The notes under the pieces are model-generated. The model saw only the letters and a program-made list of their open reading frames with translations. It was not told the origin of the DNA and searched no databases. Position numbers and translations under genes: made by a program. Below are positions 5,047 through 7,082 of a stretch of DNA of 7,082 nucleotides, in pieces (positions within the stretch are counted from its first letter, which is position 1; the number at the start of each line of letters is the position of its first letter). Origin of the DNA: Candidatus Caenarcanum sp. (GTDB lineage Bacteria > Cyanobacteriota > Vampirovibrionia > Gastranaerophilales > UBA9971); contig DYOT01000063.1 in the NCBI GenBank assembly GCA_020720345.1, positions 1-7,082 of the forward strand, read 5' to 3'.

Positions 5047-7059
5047 TTAATTCTTTTGTAGTTCTGCAATTTTTTTCTTTAATTCGCTGATTTTATATTC
5101 TACACCTTTTATATTCTCGTCATTTGGTGAAAGTACAAGAAATTTTTGAAAATTATAAACTGCTGAGGAAAAATTTTGAGCTTCTTCTTCAATCAGTCCC
5201 AATGCATAATAAGCATAGGAAAAATCAGGTGTAGATAAAATTACGTCATTATAACAATTTCTTGCTTCATTATATTTTCCTGTTTCTGCATAAACAAGAC
5301 CCATATTAAACTTTGCATTTGAATTGTCGGGTTCGGCAGCAAGAGCTTTTTTATAGAAGTCAAGGGCTTTTTCTCTTTCTTCCTTGTCTTTATAAACATT
5401 TCCAATTTTTATAAGAGTATCAACGTTTTCAGGGTCAAGACCAAGAGCTTTGTTGTACTGATAAATGGCTTTGTCAAAATTGTCATCTTTATAAAACGCA
5501 TCTCCAAGCCCTATATAAGCCTGTATTTCTTTCGGGTCAATCTCTATGGCTTTTTCATAAGCTCCCTGCGCTTCTGGAAGTTTTTTAGAGCTAACCAGAG
5601 CTTTCCCGTAATTTATAAAGATATTTTTATTGGTATTATCTTTTGCTATAGCTTTTTCATAAGTTAAAATTGCTTCATTATTTTTACCCATTTTCTGGTA
5701 AGTGTTAGCGAGTCCTGAAAGAGCATAGAAATCTGAAGGCTTTATTTTGAGTGTCTCATTATAATAAGAAATAGCATTAATATAATCTTTGTCGGCGTTG
5801 TATTGATTAGCTTTTGCAAGTAAAGCGACTGCGTAATCCTGTTTAACTTTGTTCTCATCTTTTAAGGCAAGGGATTTTTTATACATTTCTATGGCTTTAT
5901 CCATATTTTTAATTGAATGGTAAGCAAGACCGGCATTGTAATATAACTTGGAATCATCTTTTTCAACTTTTAATATTTGTTCATAAAGATTTATGGCTTT
6001 TTCATAATTTTTTGTTAAGTGATAGCTTTCAGCCAAACTTATTTTAACGTCAATATCATTGGACTTAAAGGCAAGAGCTTTTTCAAATTTTTCAATGGCT
6101 TTGTCTGTATCATTGCGTTTTTGATAAAGCAATCCCAGATGATAAAGAGCTTTAACATTATCAGGGACATCTTTTATGTAATCTTCAAAGTATGAAATAG
6201 CTTCGTCATCTTTATTTAAGTCGACTAAAAGAGCTGCAAGGTCGTATTTAACCTGTGGCAGTTTAGGATTAATTTTTAGAGCGCTTTTAAATTCGTCTAC
6301 GGCTTTATCCTTTTGATTTGTGTAGATGTAAGCCATAGCTAGACTTGAGTGGGCTGATGCGTTGAAAGGATTTTTAGCTAAGCCTTTTTGAAGGATTTGA
6401 ATTGCTTTTTCATAATTTTTATCAATGATTAGTGCATTTGCATAATTAGTATATTCGTTAAATTCTTCAGGAATGTTCTCAAGTATAAATTCATATTGCT
6501 TAATGGCTTCTTTAGGTTGTTTAATCTTGAGATACATTGAAGCAAGGTTGTTTCTTGAGTCGACATGCGCAGGATAATAATAGATAAATTTTTTGTAATA
6601 ATCTATGGCTCCCTGGGTATTTCCCATTAAAGAAGTTGTATTAGCTATGTTTAAGTAATTAAAATTATAATCTGGAGATATTTCAGAAGCTTGCATATAG
6701 GCTTTTAGTGCGTCTTGAAGATGATTTTGCTCCTGATAAATATTGCCTATGCTAATGTAAATAAAAGCATCAGTAGTATCAAGTTTTGCGGCTTCTCTGT
6801 ATTCAGCTATTGCATCCTGCCAAAATCCCAGCTTGGAAAGCACATCAGCCAATTTTATATGTAGAAGCGGTTCTTTGTTTGAATATTCAATTGCTGTTTC
6901 AAATTCTCTTTTTGCTCCTTCAAGATCATCAGTTTTGTAGAGCATTAATGCGTTATTGTAATGCTTTACAGCTTGCGGCTGCATTGCATTACAAGTATTT
7001 GCGGAAATAAAAGCAGCAACTGCAAATGTTATTAAAATTTTGTACTTAAAATATTTCAT
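5047..7059 (-). CDS. Exported protein made of about 18 tetratricopeptide repeats
   Basis: The 670-residue protein begins with a signal peptide (Lys2, Lys5 and Lys7, hydrophobic core 8-20, likely cleavage after CNA at 25), so the mature protein is periplasmic or exported. The rest is almost wholly TPR: 34-residue units start near 30, 64, 98, 132, 166, 201, 234, 268, 302, 336, 370, 404, 444, 478, 512, 546, 580 and 614. Each shows the pattern of small residue, Gly/Ala, Tyr, then A(I/L)..Y.KAL and a closing Pro/Asp. The unit at 404 is about 6 residues longer than the norm. The tail (648-670) is a short charged helix. TPR solenoids bind proteins and assemble complexes; no catalytic domain is visible, so the partner is unknown. 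ATG 7059 follows AGGGAT with about 5 bases of spacing. It heads a two-gene unit with the lipoprotein. Its promoter must lie at or beyond the window edge. The repeat array makes best-hit naming unreliable. Confidence 0.88.
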   Translation of the reverse strand: MKYFKYKILITFAVAAFISANTCNAMQPQAVKHYNNALMLYKTDDLEGAKREFETAIEYSNKEPLLHIKLADVLSKLGFWQDAIAEYREAAKLDTTDAFIYISIGNIYQEQNHLQDALKAYMQASEISPDYNFNYLNIANTTSLMGNTQGAIDYYKKFIYYYPAHVDSRNNLASMYLKIKQPKEAIKQYEFILENIPEEFNEYTNYANALIIDKNYEKAIQILQKGLAKNPFNASAHSSLAMAYIYTNQKDKAVDEFKSALKINPKLPQVKYDLAALLVDLNKDDEAISYFEDYIKDVPDNVKALYHLGLLYQKRNDTDKAIEKFEKALAFKSNDIDVKISLAESYHLTKNYEKAINLYEQILKVEKDDSKLYYNAGLAYHSIKNMDKAIEMYKKSLALKDENKVKQDYAVALLAKANQYNADKDYINAISYYNETLKIKPSDFYALSGLANTYQKMGKNNEAILTYEKAIAKDNTNKNIFINYGKALVSSKKLPEAQGAYEKAIEIDPKEIQAYIGLGDAFYKDDNFDKAIYQYNKALGLDPENVDTLIKIGNVYKDKEEREKALDFYKKALAAEPDNSNAKFNMGLVYAETGKYNEARNCYNDVILSTPDFSYAYYALGLIEEEAQNFSSAVYNFQKFLVLSPNDENIKGVEYKISELKKKIAELQKN

Positions 7060-7082
7060 TCTAATCCCTATTTTTAACTTAT

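Noticed and set aside
6786..7010. Plus-strand frame opposite the TPR signal-peptide region
   Set aside because: It is antisense to a clear TPR gene; the Leu/Gln/His-rich peptide is what reverse-read TPR codons give.
5047..7059. Periodic sequence as a CRISPR array or DNA tandem repeat
   Set aside because: The period of about 102 bases is codon-level TPR repetition in a continuous reading frame, with diverged units and no constant repeat/spacer structure.

Overview
The window looks like a piece of chromosome from an AT-rich bacterium with an outer membrane. A lipoprotein with a clean lipobox, an exported TPR protein, a LysM membrane protein, a lytic transglycosylase and a WecA-type sugar-phosphate transferase all point to cell-envelope work. 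My best guess at lineage is the non-photosynthetic cyanobacterial relatives (Melainabacteria / Vampirovibrionia). This rests on the WecA sequence style, the AT-rich coding and the envelope gene mix; it is a guess from general impression and could be wrong.

Layout, left to right. Positions 1-115 are an AT-rich leader with an imperfect palindrome. A GT-A-like glycosyltransferase (116-997) is followed by a gap holding a plausible promoter. Next come a single-pass LysM protein (1153-1695), an interspersed inverted-repeat element (1710-1850) and a small uncharacterised gene (1884-2123). That small gene converges, with only 8 bases between stops, on a minus-strand SLT transglycosylase-like gene (2132-3148). 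A divergent intergenic region (3149-3329) carries candidate promoters in both directions. The plus-strand wecA-like gene (3330-4409) is followed by a second, strongly folded repeat element (about 4415-4620), which sits between convergent gene ends. The right third is a minus-strand two-gene unit: an exported 18-repeat TPR protein (7059-5047), then a small lipoprotein (5044-4625) starting 2 bases after the TPR stop.

How the genes fit together: WecA would load the lipid carrier with the first sugar of a surface glycan, and the glycosyltransferase could extend such a glycan, though the two genes are not in one operon. The LysM protein and the transglycosylase act on, or bind to, peptidoglycan. 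The TPR/lipoprotein pair looks like an envelope scaffold plus a membrane-anchored partner of unknown role.

I found no RNA genes, CRISPR array, transposase, toxin-antitoxin or defence module. The most interesting items are the two interspersed repeats, whose four termini share one consensus (GTCAYNCTGA); a 54-base interruption in the first; a signal-less transglycosylase with a perfect EF-hand-type loop; and the TPR-lipoprotein pair. Nothing here proves an undescribed system.
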